DNA from: Engraulis encrasicolus
Lineage: Eukaryota; Chordata; Actinopteri; Clupeiformes; Engraulidae
Reading direction: 5' to 3'
Assembly (NCBI RefSeq): GCF_034702125.1
Contig: NC_085876.1
Span: 25,405,981-25,469,980, forward strand
DNA length: 64,000 nt
The position numbers and the translations under genes are program-made. Positions 36,885 through 49,807 of this stretch are shown here, in pieces (position 1 is the stretch's first letter; each line of letters starts with the position of its first letter). The notes beneath the pieces were generated by a model. The model did not search any database and was not told the origin of the DNA. It worked only from the letters and a program-made list of their open reading frames with translations.

Positions 36885-39800
36885 ATGTCGTACGCTAAAG
36901 CTGACGGCTACCGCAGCCCTCCTCGGGACTTCAACGGCCTCATACAGACATGCAGCTCCAACATCCAGAAAATCACACAGAACAGTAAGTCACAGTCTTG
37001 TCGCTGTCTGTATAAACAGTCCTACATTAGCTGCTTGTTGGGCAGAAGGAGATGGGATTTAGATCAGAGGGTCGCAGGTTCCCTTGAGCAAGGCATCTAC
37101 CCACACACTACTCCAGGCACTGTGACCAATGACCTGTACTTAAAAACAAACAAACAACTAAGTCGCTTTGGGTAAAAGCGTCAGCTAAGTGTAAGGTAAG
37201 CTTAATGTAATGCAATGTTTGTAAGTGTATGTAAAATGTCTTTGACTGTCTTTATTAGTAGCTGCTTAAGTTGTGTAAAGAAAATGCAGCAATACACACA
37301 CAGTTTTACAGTAAGGCAGAACTGTACGCTGAGAAAGGAGCTCTGTTGCTCAGTGCTCCTGGCAGCGCTACAGAAGAACATCCTTTGTATTCTCCTTCCT
37401 CCAGGTCATGCTATCTAAAAGATCAAAATGTCTTGAGCTCCAGGAAGGAATCCAGTTGCTTATAACTTAACTCCTTTGTAAAACTCCTCTGCCTTGCAGT
37501 TAGCAGGCTCTTTCATCCAAAGATGCGTTCGAAAAAGAAACTAAATCAGCTATGACTATGTAGCACTGCACTTCACTCTGTGTGGGCGGGAGGGGACAAC
37601 CACACTTTGCTGAAGTACCCCATTTTCTAACTAGGCTGTCCAACTTTTACTTGGGATCAATAAACTATGTCTCTGTATCTATTGTGGGGAATCAGCTCAA
37701 ATTCCACCAGATGTCTTGCTTTAAGAAGTACATAATGCTAACACTGATGGTTTTTTTTAAACTCCTTCTATAGTTGACAACATCTAGTGGCGATTCTTGT
37801 GACCAATTTTAACCAACAGCAAGTCATCATGATACATTTACACAGACAGGAAATCCCTTTGTTTCTGTTTTTGATTTCCAGCTGCCCAAATCAAGAGCAT
37901 GGTGAGCCAGCTGGGCACGAGACAAGACAACAGCGAACTTCAGGATAAGCTGTAAGTACAGCCTGTAGACTTATAGTTGAGCTTCTTTCAGATCATAATG
38001 CCACTCCTGCCATTACTTTCAGTGATCATTTGGTGTCATACAAAATTAGCAGTACAGCACTGTAAAGTGGTAATTATAATTTTTGTGCATACACTTTCAG
38101 TGTCTTTATTTTCACGTCTCATGGTTTAGACTTAAGACGTCAGTCTCATGAGTTTGCCCTTGAGTGCTTGATGTACATTAGGCATAGGCAATAGGCATAT
38201 TTGGCATGTTAACTGGCATCTGGCCTGGGATGCTTTAAGCGGAGATTATGCGAGATGAGATCCGCTTCCAACTTGTAAGTGTAGGGGAAATGTAGCTGGG
38301 TGATCTAGTGAAAGGGAGGAGCAGGGGGAGGTAGTGGGACAGCCTTCGTGCATGACGGGTGAAGGAGGGAAGGAGGAATTTAAAATTTACGCGAAGGCGG
38401 GTGCTAGGAACGACAGCTGCCAATCATTCTCTGACTTCCTCCAGAACTATATTTATATATAACATTTTAGAAAAGATGACAACGCAATAAGGCGATGTCT
38501 GTAAATTATATTACACTATTACACAAATTTTGATGACCACAGATTTAACAGTATTTTTTGGGAGTGTATGTGTATGTTTTTTTGGAAAACCCTTTAGATC
38601 TCAGATCACATTTAAACTGTTCAAAACTGCCTGTTCACATCCTTGTCTCACATACTGTATACATAATCAAAAGCAGTCTATCATTTCAAATACTTTGTTT
38701 GACATTGCGTCATGTACTAATGATGGAATGGATTTCCAGCCAACAGATGCAACACTACACAAACCAGCTGGCAAAAGAGACCAATAAACACCTGAAAGAC
38801 CTAGGCTCAATATCTCTCCCCATGTCCCCGTCTGAACAGGTATGTCATCGTCTCACTTCTATACATTTTTCACACAGGGACATGCATTCTATTTGTCCAC
38901 TTCAATTGTGCAGCATATCTTTTGGATCAACTAGCAGTTGGGATTCAACATAGCCTATAGCCCTTTTCCAACAAGATGATTAGCTTTAATGTGATGCGTA
39001 TCAAGAAGTCAGGGCCACATGAGATGGAAAAACAGTTGCCGTATATTGCTCTAATTGGTTTTGGGAGAAGTTGTATCGCTACAGAAGTGATGGAAAAGGT
39101 TTGATGTGATATAGAATAGTCACGCAGGTGCATATGCTATGACTGGGCCTGGCTCGAGAGTAACAACACTGCTTGTTTTGTTTTTTTTTTGTCATAAGAT
39201 GGCAAACTGTCTAGGAATATAAACTATTGATTGTCTGTGCTGTGCCCCTCTCTGCAGAGACAACAAAAAATCCAGAAGGACCGCTTGATGAATGACTTCT
39301 CAGCGGCCCTGAATAACTTCCAGGCCGTGCAGCGCCGCGCAGCAGAGAAGGAGAAGGAGACGGTGGCCCGGGCCCGGGCCGGATCACGTCTCTCGGTATG
39401 ATTGCATTACATTGCACTTGGCTGGTGCCTTTATACAAAGCAACTTTACAGATATTGCAGGGTATTGGTTACAGTCCATGGTGCGATGTAGAGTTAGATT
39501 CCTCACTCAATGGCACTTCAGCCATGGAGGGAGGTATAGGGAGAGGGGAGGGTGGGATACGAGCCTGTAACCTTCTACTCTTAAGATCACCTCCTTAACC
39601 AATAGGCCACGGCTGCCGCCGATGCTATGCTTTGCTATGCTTTGCTATGCTAATAATAGCCCACTATATAGCATCTACCTAGAAGCTAAGCATCCCCTCA
39701 TTAATAAGTAATGTTACGCCGAACCAATTACATGGCCACCCTGTTGGGTTGGGAAGGGAATTACAAGGCTCAAGCCTTGCTTGTACAGTATAGGAAATTA

Positions 39801-42800
39801 TTATAGAAAATATTACCACAGCAAGATATAATACGGGACACAGGTGGACTGGGAACACCTACCCATCCATTTGTGAATCAAGCCCTCCTAATTAACACTG
39901 GATATCAAGGTTTTTGTTACCATGCAATCTTACATGTGTGTGTGTCTGTGTCCGTGTGTGTGTGTGTGTCTCTGTCTGTGTGTGTCTCCCTGTGTCTGTT
40001 CATTGTCCTAGGCTGAAGATGGTGGCAATGATGAGCAGCTTGTTTCCTTTGACAAGTAAGCACACCTTCAAATACTTTACACCCCTATCCATATGTACTA
40101 TTGCTGTCTTCGTGTGACCCACGGGAAAACTGCTCTATTGCTCTAACGCCATTTTGTCACAGAAAGTTAATTCACTTGGATTATATGGTTTTGGGAGAAG
40201 TTATATCAGAAGTGATGAAAAAGGTTTGATGTGATCTCGAATAGCCGCGCAGGCGCATATGCTACGACTGGGCCTGGCTCGAGAGTTCAAACACTTGAAA
40301 CACTCCAACACCAGGGTCCTATACTACAAAGCTGGTCCAGGATAAGTTACCTCTTAACTTAACCTTAACTTATCCTGAACCTAGCCTGATTATCATCGAC
40401 TTTCAAATCTCTTCGAGACTTGGTCTGACCAAGAGCATAACAATTAACATTTCCCAAACGGCATTTCCCAAATGGCCTCCCTTGGTTTGTTAATGATTGT
40501 TTGCTTCCCATGAAAGTGGGAGGATTTCCCGTATTTGTGGGAACTCAGAAAGTACTTGCATTGACTCTTGACCTGACAGGTAGCAACGCTGAAGCTGTTG
40601 CGTCACTAGGAGGGCATGGCCTGGCTATCCTGAACCAGCTTTGTAGTATAGGCCCCTGGTGCTTAGTCTCTTGCAGGATATTCTGTCTTCCCTACGTTCT
40701 AATCCCAAACTGTGTGTTCTATTCTGCTAAAATGTTGATGGAGAATCATCTGGCGAGACTGTTTTTGTTTCTGACATTGTTTTATATTGCTAGAATCGTC
40801 CTGTTCATGGAAACCTAAGCAGACACATCTTCTATCACTACGAAATATAATGCCATTTAACTTTTAATTTGCTTCAGAATGTGATGGAAACAGGGCTTTA
40901 GTCTTGCCCTGCTGACTGTGTAAATGATGGCTCTGCAACCGACATGTGTTTTGAAATAAATTGAACTAAATAGAAACTAATAACTATTCTTAATTATGTG
41001 AGCATGTCATGATTGAATTGAAACAAACTGAAATGAATGGCATTAAGCAGTGTTGTTTAACCATCATGTTTGTGCCAGAGATCTTATAGACAGAGATACG
41101 TCATTGTAGTTTCTTTCCGGTATCCACTGAACGTCCCTTTAGGAGACCTTTGGTTAGGAGACCTTTGGAGTCCTGAGGTTGAGAATAAATGGAGTCCCCT
41201 TAGTGCGGTAGATGGCGGTAGCGCAAACACCTCAGAAATAGAAGAAGGAGGGTACAACGCCCCCTTAGGAGACCCAACTTGAGCACACTCTTTTGCATTG
41301 GGTGGGCGTGTTTTGACTCCTTTTTATTAATCCAACCTCTTTGTTTGTGCTGTGAATCTTCCTCAGCCATGATGACTGGGGCCAGACCACGCAGACGCAG
41401 GCAGAGGAGGCAGCCATCACAGAGGAAGACCTGGAGCTCATCAAGGAGAGGGAGACCAACATACGGCAGCTGGAGGTCTGCACGCACGCACGCACGCACG
41501 CATAGGACTGGGTACAGAAATTCGGTTCCTTAATGGAATTGAATGAAAGACTAGGGTTCTACTTGGCATTGAAAAGTGCCTTGGCAATCGGTTCCACGTT
41601 TAGGTTCCTAGATGTCCATCACCTCAGTTATCATTTTGCTTTTATAACCCCAGAACGTTAATGCAGACAGAACGGCAGTCTCTTCTGGCAAAAAAATCTG
41701 GCAACATTAATTGTGATCACATTCGGGCTTGCAGAGACTGCTGGCAGGCTACACCCCCCTTTTAAACAGGTGGTCAAATCATCTGTGGATACTAACGCTG
41801 TTACGAGAGAAACTACCATCAGCCCATCTTTAATTTGTGTAGGCTTACCGAGAAGAGTAGCCTATTTCTAGCGTTTGTAGATGGCAAAGAATTCAAACTT
41901 TGTCTTCGCCACTGCGAGCGTGTGCATCCATCATTATTCAGATGGTTACATCGGCGTATGAAAAAGTAAAAGTCGGCACCACCATGAATCATCAAACAGT
42001 GTTGGGGACCTTTTCCCTTTTGTAGTGGGTGCGCACATTCTCTGACTTTTGGATTACACTGTGAATCATTGCAAAGTTTAAATTTCATGTCAATAAAACG
42101 GAAACTCATATCAGAAGCATCAGGTGAGCTCAGTCACTTTTGGCCGCGAGAGACTTTCTTTGTGTGTTATGGTAGGCATAGCCTACATTTGCGCCACGGA
42201 ACGCAGTAACGTGGATTATTGAAACTGAAGACTTGATTTCTTCTATGTGGATATTTTTTTTTCGTTTGGTAGCCTATAATTACAGACCATGCAAAGAACT
42301 CGAAACAGAGCACGCCCAGTGTTTCACTGCGTGCGTAACAAGCTACAGTCCCCCAATTCCGCCCGCCTAATTATTTAGGCCTATGTATCCACTGTTTAAG
42401 TCAGGAATGGATATCGACATGATACAGAGTTTGTATGCTTACAATTTGAAACAGTGATGACATTTAAAACCGAGTCAACGGCCATAAACAGCATTGTAAT
42501 GAAGGGTGTCGTAATGGCAGCATGAAAGAGATGGAACTTTAATTTCACGACGACATTCTGGCTAAAAACTCGCCCTGGCCGCTTCCCTGTTTCGCTTTAG
42601 GACCAAAATTATTCAACCGTTTCCACAGTAACGACCAAACTAATCACAGTTCCTGCAAAGGTAAAGCCAGGACTACAAGTGTGAACGAAATAAGCAAAAC
42701 AGCATGAAGGAATAATAAACAGTAACGGAAATACCGACGTGACCTGAAATCAAGCGGACGGAATTGGGAGCCTTTTGCCGGAGAATTGTGCTGAATCTAC

Positions 42801-43702
42801 ATTTTGGACATGCTGGACGTTAGGCTATCTCCAAATTACGATAGAAAGAAATACCAATGTTAGCTAATATTGCTCATTACCTCATCTACACAGTTGCCGC
42901 TATCCAAAAATATACGACAGCATAATCAAATAGTATTTGAAATAGTGACATTATCACGTTCACAGTGAAGTTGGCGGAATTTGGAGACCTTACTTGTTTT
43001 GAAAGTGTTTGCAAGAACAGCATACCTGTCAGCTAAAAAAACCGGCAAATTCCCTGATTTTAAGCCAAAAATTGGAAAAGTTTCAACAGGCCAAATCCTG
43101 ACAGTCAACGGGACGGCAATGACAGGTCAGACAGTACACCATGCTTTTCCATTTAAGAGTCCGCGCGCGGCCAAAATCCCCACACACAGGGCATGTTTTA
43201 AAAGGAGCGTGTGCAGCGTAAAACATTAAATATGAGTTTCTCCTTGTTGTTTTGCCGCTCAAGTTGTCTGGGGCTGATGCAAAACTTCATGCTGGTTCAG
43301 TTTGTAATCAGGTAAATTCGCACGATTGTCTGTGCGTTTGCCATGAGCATCGACTGTATGACTATGAACTGATGCTCAGATGCAAAGATGCACACCCACG
43401 AAATGGATAGGGTTGGATTTAGATTGTAGTTCTCATTTTAAAATAAATTCCCTGAGACTTCAACTGGATAATGAGGGAGGCTCGGTGGTCGGTTAAGATT
43501 TTTAAACATTTCGTCATCCCCAGTGTTTATAAATTAGGAACCGAAAATGGCACCGTCAGGAACCGGCATTGAAACGTAGGTTCTAGAACCGGAACCGAAA
43601 CCGAAAAATTCTGATCGGTACTCAGCCCTACGCACACGCACACACACACACACACACGGCAACACCACACACACACCAACAACACACACACAAACACACA
43701 CA

Positions 43703-43736
<34 letters not shown>

Positions 43737-43761
43737 AACAACACACACGGCAAGACCCCCC

Positions 43762-43797
<36 letters not shown>

Positions 43798-43805
43798 AAC
43801 CAACA

Positions 43806-43851
<46 letters not shown>

Positions 43852-45730
43852 CAACACCACAAACATGGCAACACTACACATACACACACACACCATCACA
43901 TATTCTCAATAAAATCTTAAACAAAACACAACCACAGACACCCCACACATTTACAGTATACACAAAGAAGAACATAGTAGATATTTACCTGTCTCCACAA
44001 ACACGCACACACCATTTAAAGAAATTACAAAAAACTGTTTGTTACTTAGTTTACACTTCTTGTGAGCAACCTGCTCAACATGGTAGCTTGTAGTGTTGGT
44101 CGTATTTGACATGAGAAATGCTAAATTATCTACCTGTGCACGACTATCTCATGTACTGATTGATTCGTTTGTGCTCCTCCAGTCAGACATCCTGGACGTG
44201 AACCAGATCTTCAAAGACCTCGCCGTAATGATCCATGACCAGGGGGAGATGATTGGTAAACTAAACACAAAACGACTTCACTCACACCCCTTTACATGCA
44301 CTCTTCTCTTCAGTTGGAGGTTTTTGTCTAGCGTTTCAGTAGTAGCACATGTCACGGTTGTGGAACTACAGCTAAAACCACTATTATATGCAATAATTCT
44401 TCAAGTTTTTTTTTGTAGATTATCTAAGAAGCCTATTTATTGCTGTACATAAATTATGGGCATGGGCTGTTGTTGTACCACCTGACGTCTGAGCCCATCA
44501 AAAACCCATCATTAACCTTTATACAACTCTCCATTAAGCTGCATGGTGTGCTTTTAATTTAATTTATATTTATTCTTAAAAGCTTTCTCTATTGGCAATA
44601 CATAATCAAACCAACAATCTTCTTGTGTGTGTCTGCATGTGTATAACCGAGCACAAAATGATTTTGAAAGGACATGGACAAATACCACAAGGGCTATTGA
44701 CCATTGTTAATGCGCCAGCAAACAAGAGAGCTTTCGAGTTCCATTATCAGTAAGTGTAGAGTTCTTGCACACCTCCTTTGATCAGGTGCGTAGGAGTGGC
44801 ACCCCTGGGTCACCAACGCTGAAGCAAAGAAAGCTCCCGCACACTGTTCACATTTGCATGGTTTTATTGCGACGTTTCGGTCTACTGACCTTCTTTAAGC
44901 AATTCAATTGAGTTCCATTATCAACAATTTCAAAGTGTGTATTGATCATCACCTTGTGTTTGCATTTGTGTTTGTGTGAGACAGACAGCATAGAGGCGAA
45001 TGTGGAGAGTGCAGAGGTGCATGTGGAGCGCGGTGCAGAGCAGCTGCAGAGGGCAGCATACTATCAGGTATTTTTATTATATTTATTATTTCTTTTCATA
45101 GTTTTGAGGGTGCCTTTTGGAAGAAGAGATTCAGTATTCTTGAATACAATGTGTAATTGCAGCCTCTGTTTGCTGACTGTTTTACTGCAGAGGGTAGCAC
45201 ACTATCAGGTATATTTCTCAGAATCCAAAATAGGTAGAAAATGCACGCATATCAGTAGTACAGGGGCTGGACCAAACAGTAAAATACAAATAAATTGAAA
45301 TGATAAGTCCACAACACCACTGAATGCATTGCACGAGGACCTCGAAACGTCATGCTAATGTAGGTGTTTTGCTATTGCACGGTGTTGTGGACCTTTTTGC
45401 TTTGCATTTTTTTGAGAGTACTTGTGGAAGAAGAGATTAAGCACTCTTGAATAAGAAGTGTAAATTCCTCTGTCTGCTGACCATTTTATTCCAGCAAGCT
45501 TTTCCGATTCAATAATGCTTTCTTATACAATAAATTAAAGCTGCAAAGTTCGGTGCATTTATGTTCTTGGACTACTTTGACTGAGCCCATTAAATTCTAC
45601 CTCATAGTTGTGCACAAAATTGAATCTGCACTTTCTTGAAGTGCGCATGTATGCACATTTTCAGCTTTCAATTGAGTAGTTATAAATACTTTGGAAAAGG
45701 CGACAGTAGTTGTTACAGTTTCCATTTTCC

Positions 45731-45821
<91 letters not shown>

Positions 45822-45936
45822 CCCCTCCTCCCTCTCCTTGCAGCAAAAGTCTCGTAAGAAGATGTGCATCCTGGCGATGGTGCTGAGCATAGTCGTCATC
45901 ATTCTGGGCATCATCATATGGCAGGCGGCCAAGTGA
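36885..45936 (+). CDS. stx12: Syntaxin-12 (syntaxin-13), endosomal Qa-SNARE, 269 aa, 9 coding exons
   Basis: Coding exons are 36885-36984, 37882-37951, 38740-38839, 39258-39395, 40012-40055, 41367-41475, 44183-44255, 44985-45067 and 45844-45936 (TGA). The total is 810 nt in frame, with GT-AG at every junction. Human STX12 is 276 aa. The protein is a tail-anchored SNARE of recycling endosomes. It has an N-terminal Habc region (about 15-125, including [18 protein letters not shown]), a linker, a SNARE motif (about 175-238) with zero-layer glutamine Q207 in IHDQGEMID, a basic KSRKK stretch and a C-terminal membrane anchor (about 246-265) ending QAAK. The start is the only ATG giving [13 protein letters not shown], with A at -3 (ACA-ATG). 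Introns carry many mobile elements; the acceptors of exons 5 and 9 follow microsatellites. Identification rests on near-identity across the SNARE motif. Confidence 0.96.
37035..37215 (+). mobile_element. Teleost SINE tail in stx12 intron 1
   Basis: Contains AGATCAGAGGGTCGCAGGTT (B-box-like), AAGTCGCTTTGGGTAAAAGC and GTCAGCTAAGTGTAAG, the 3' portion of a common teleost tRNA-type SINE. Confidence 0.65.
39056..39161 (+). repeat. Dispersed repeat, copy 1 (stx12 intron 3)
   Basis: Shares TGGTTTTGGGAGAAGTT, AAAGGTTTGATGTGAT and GACTGGGCCTGGCTCGAGAG with 40187-40286. Inside intron 3 in the same orientation. Confidence 0.75.
39400..39615 (+). mobile_element. Widespread fish repeat (ATTGCACTTGGCTGGTGCC type) in stx12 intron 4
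   Basis: Starts 5 bp after the exon 4 donor region with CATTACATTGCACTTGGC and AAAGCAACTTTACAG and ends CCAATAGGCCACGGCTGC. It matches the arrangement of the repeat at 33670-33880. Confidence 0.6.
39934..40000 (+). repeat. Degenerate (GT)n(CT)n tract before stx12 exon 5
   Basis: GT units mixed with CT units, ending about 12 bp before the acceptor CCTAG at 40011; likely contributes to its polypyrimidine tract. Confidence 0.7.
40187..40286 (+). repeat. Dispersed repeat, copy 2 (stx12 intron 5)
   Basis: Second copy of the 39056-39161 repeat, about 85% alike by eye, 1.1 kb away on the other side of exon 5. Confidence 0.75.
40311..40660. mobile_element. Palindromic MITE split by a nested element (stx12 intron 5)
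   Basis: Ends CCAGGGTCCTATACTACAAA and, inverted, CCAGGGGCCTATACTACAAA. Without the nested 246 bp element and one 9 bp duplication it is only about 95 bp, nearly a pure palindrome. Same family as 30293-30454. Confidence 0.8.
40382..40627 (+). mobile_element. 246 bp element with TAGCC ends and a 9 bp target-site duplication
   Basis: Starts TAGCCTGATTATCATCGAC, ends CATGGCCTGGCTA, and is flanked by TCCTGAACC at 40373-40381 and 40628-40636. A second copy (50492-50736, opposite strand, 245 bp) also has a 9 bp flanking duplication. Nine base pairs suggests a Mutator-like or Merlin-like origin over hAT (inference). No coding capacity. Confidence 0.85.
41503..43630. mobile_element. 2.1 kb TIR element in stx12 intron 6
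   Basis: Left end TAGGACTGGGTACAGAAATT; right end, on the other strand, TAGGGCTGAGTACCGATC. Sub-terminal GGTTCC and CGGTTCC blocks are shared inverted. Ends of this AGGGCTGGGTACCGA type are common in fish hAT-like elements. It sits in a CACGCA microsatellite (left 41477-41501, right 43631 onward). The interior shows no transposase, so it is non-autonomous. Confidence 0.7.
43631..43870. repeat. Imperfect (CA)n microsatellite in stx12 intron 6
   Basis: CA units with ACCA, CAAA and CCCCCCC interruptions over 240 bp. Probably the continuation of the CACGCA tract left of the 2.1 kb element. Confidence 0.9.
44866..44903 (-). ncRNA. Hammerhead-like motif in stx12 intron 7 (antisense)
   Basis: Minus strand: AUUGC, degenerate box UUAAAGA (consensus CUGANGA), an extra A, stem II GGUC-AGUA-GACC, GAAA, CGUC, then GCAAU. 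AUUGC and GCAAU pair perfectly as stem I, directly bracketing the core. Two core substitutions probably make it inactive. Confidence 0.5.
45309..45391 (+). ncRNA. Hammerhead-like motif in stx12 intron 8 (sense)
   Basis: Core at 45326-45355: GCAU, UGCACGA, GGACCUC, GAAA, CGUC, AUGC. GCAU and AUGC pair as stem I. An outer pair, TCCACAACACC (45308-45318) and GGTGTTGTGGA, encloses the motif. The CUGANGA box is degenerate, so activity is doubtful. Confidence 0.4.
45738..45819 (+). repeat. (TC)41 microsatellite forming the exon 9 polypyrimidine tract
   Basis: 82 bp of TC continues into CCCCCCTCCTCCCTCTCCTTGCAG, the acceptor of stx12 exon 9. The last coding exon is therefore preceded by more than 100 nt of unbroken pyrimidine. 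Confidence 0.95.
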
Positions 45937-46297
45937 AGAGGTTTCAATTGCACCTGTTCACTCACCTCGCCACAGCACACCTCTCTTCTTCCTCTGTAAA
46001 ACCAACAAAGAACAAAATGGAAACAAAAGCACCAACACACTCATTTCTTGTCTTTTAGTGACCACCCCCTTCCCTCGCTCCCTCCCTCCCTTCCTTTCCA
46101 GTCAGCCGCATCTTGGCTTGTTTAGCTAAAAGTGTCCCTGAGCTACATCCTTGAGAGATAAAGAGAGAATGAGATACAGGTGGAGAGGTAGAGGAGTATT
46201 AACAGGGTGTGGAAACTATATGCGTTCTCTTTGATCTTGATGGATTTAGTGTGGTCAGTCTTTTTGTGAAACACAAACGTGTTTGATACGCTAAAGT

Positions 46298-46891
46298 AGG
46301 GCTGGGTGGTATACCGTTGAAAAACCGTGATAACGGTTTTCACCTACACAAGGTTCACTTTTTGATGAAAGAAGGTATTTTTTCTCCAAAAAAGTGATTA
46401 AAATAGAAATGGAGATGAATTAAAAATCAGGATTTTATGTCATGTTTAAATTTAATTTCAGGCTTTTCTTCAGAAATAGTAGTTCAGATACACCGCGCTC
46501 TTCCGTGTGGTGCGTCTCCAGTTGAATAACTTGGAAGGTGAGAAAGTGGATCGCACTCGGGTTCTTCTTTTCTTCTTTTTATTTTTATTATTTACATAGC
46601 ACCAGAAGTGTAGACAAACGTTTCGGCTGTTGCCTTCGGAGACACTGACGAAGGCAACAGCCGAAACGCTTGTCTACACTTCTGCTGCTATGTAAATAAT
46701 AAAAAATAATAAAAAGAAGAAAAGAAGAACCCGAGTGCGATCCACTTTCTCACCTTCCAAGCCTTTTCTTCAGAAACATTGAGATGTGGGGGAAAATCGC
46801 CACTTATGAAAAAAAAACATGCAGAGAACCGTGATATTAATTTTCTTCAAGAAAAGCGTGATACGCATTTTTTCCAGAACCGCCCAGCCCT
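46298..46891. mobile_element. TIR element with AGGGCTGGG ends, interrupted by a ribozyme-like insert
   Basis: Left end AGGGCTGGGTGGTATACCG, right end CCAGAACCGCCCAGCCCT. TAAAG appears in both flanks. The interior is split by the 46478-46762 insert. This AGGGCTGGGYGGTATACCG type is a common fish DNA transposon end. Confidence 0.7.
46478..46762. mobile_element. Head-to-head hammerhead-like element nested in a transposon
   Basis: Two arms, 46530-46638 and 46649-46761, are near-perfect reverse complements. The whole insert is bounded by a direct repeat, CTTTTCTTCAGAAA, at about 46464-46477 and 46763-46777. At the centre the + strand reads AGACA, CUGACGA (46645-46651), an extra A, GGC-AACA-GCC, GAAA (46663-46666), CGCU, UGUCU; AGACA and UGUCU pair. 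The cleavage triplet is GCU instead of GUH on this strand. The opposite strand keeps CGUU but has lost the CUGANGA box. The 14 bp direct repeat suggests retrotransposition. Confidence 0.65.
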
Positions 46892-47429
46892 AAAGACAGG
46901 TCGCCATAGGCCACTTTGCAGGAGTTTGGAGTTGGGCTGGCAGGGAGCTTGAAGGACTGTCCTTGTTTGTTTGTTTATTTGTTTTTTTGTGTATTAAGCT
47001 GAAGCTAGCATAGCTTAGCTGTTTTTCAGTACTTGTATTTATATTTAACGTGAAGGAGTGAAAAGCAGTGTGATGGAGGTCTGCGTGAAAGTGTCTTATA
47101 TATAAATATATAAACAAAAAAATGATGGAACTGGTATAACATTTGGATTCTTTTGTCTGCTATTTGCTATCTGCACTCAAAAACACTAACACTGTCGCAA
47201 CCACACAGACTAATTTACTGTTTATATTGCTATTTAATGTCAGTGTTCTGTTGTTAAAAGAGAAAAAAGGGTTGGAAGTCACATTATTCCACAGGGAAGG
47301 TTGCACATCCCGCTCAAATACTTTGTAAATTCCACTTTTTTCTTGCGGGAAGCTGTAGATTTACTCTTGTCTTTGTTTTTGATTTTGTTTTGTTTTTTTA
47401 AAGAGGTTTATGTTCTCGTTCCTTTGAAA

Positions 47430-47435
47430 AATAAA
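47430..47435 (+). terminator. Candidate poly(A) signal of stx12
   Basis: AATAAA, 1.5 kb after the stx12 stop codon. The region after it has T-rich sequence (47461-47490) but no strong GT-rich element. Confidence 0.4.
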
Positions 47436-47914
47436 CATAATTGCCATACACCAGATATTTAGTTCTGCTGAAAAGATTGTTTTAATGAATACTTGTACAG
47501 AAAGCAGATTGCATTGCAGTGATAATGGAAGGGTGACTGACTGTGGCTGACTTTGGTAACATTCATAAACTTTTGTCCCATGCGTAAAGAAAGTGTTATA
47601 ATGAATTTGGACTGAGTTACTGTATATCCCATGTTGTATATTATGGTGACCGCTTAATATATGGTAGTGATTTCAGCTAAGAAAAAAAGTAAATTTCTGC
47701 ATCCCAAACGGATTGTTGTAAGGATTGTTCCGGATTTGTACATAACCAAAATGGGAAGTGTTCCAGACAGAGATGGATCTACAATTTTAAAAACAAGCAA
47801 AAGTGATTGTCTACTTGTTTGTTTTTTTTATTATTTCTATTACTTCTAGAATATAAGTAAAAGTGTCTTCAAAGCTATTTCTGTCATTATCGTATTTCCT
47901 TCCCTTTGCACGCA

Positions 47915-49602
<1,688 letters not shown>

Positions 49603-49734
49603 CAGGGGTGGATTTCTCGAAAGCATAGTTGCTAACCATGTTAGCTACTTTGTTGTTTGCAATGCAATATGCCATTGGCAACTACCCAAGTTGCTAACTG
49701 GCTAACAACTACGCTTTCGAGAAATGCACCCCTG
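49603..49734. mobile_element. Palindromic hAT-like MITE, 132 bp
   Basis: Ends CAGGGGTGGATTTCTCGAAA and, inverted, CAGGGGTGCATTTCTCGAAA. Arms extend about 45 bp. Target-site duplication unclear. Confidence 0.75.
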
Positions 49735-49807
49735 AATAGTAAGATTAAAATGCCTTTCACTATACACATGCAATTCACAGTATCACTTTATTTGAAGGGG
49801 TCTACGT

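Larger units (their letters stand above)
45937..47455 (+). other. Candidate 3' UTR of stx12
   Basis: Non-coding sequence from the stop codon to the AATAAA at 47430-47435. It includes a transposon (46298-46891). A shorter transcript is possible, but I see no canonical AATAAA before the transposon. Confidence 0.4.
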
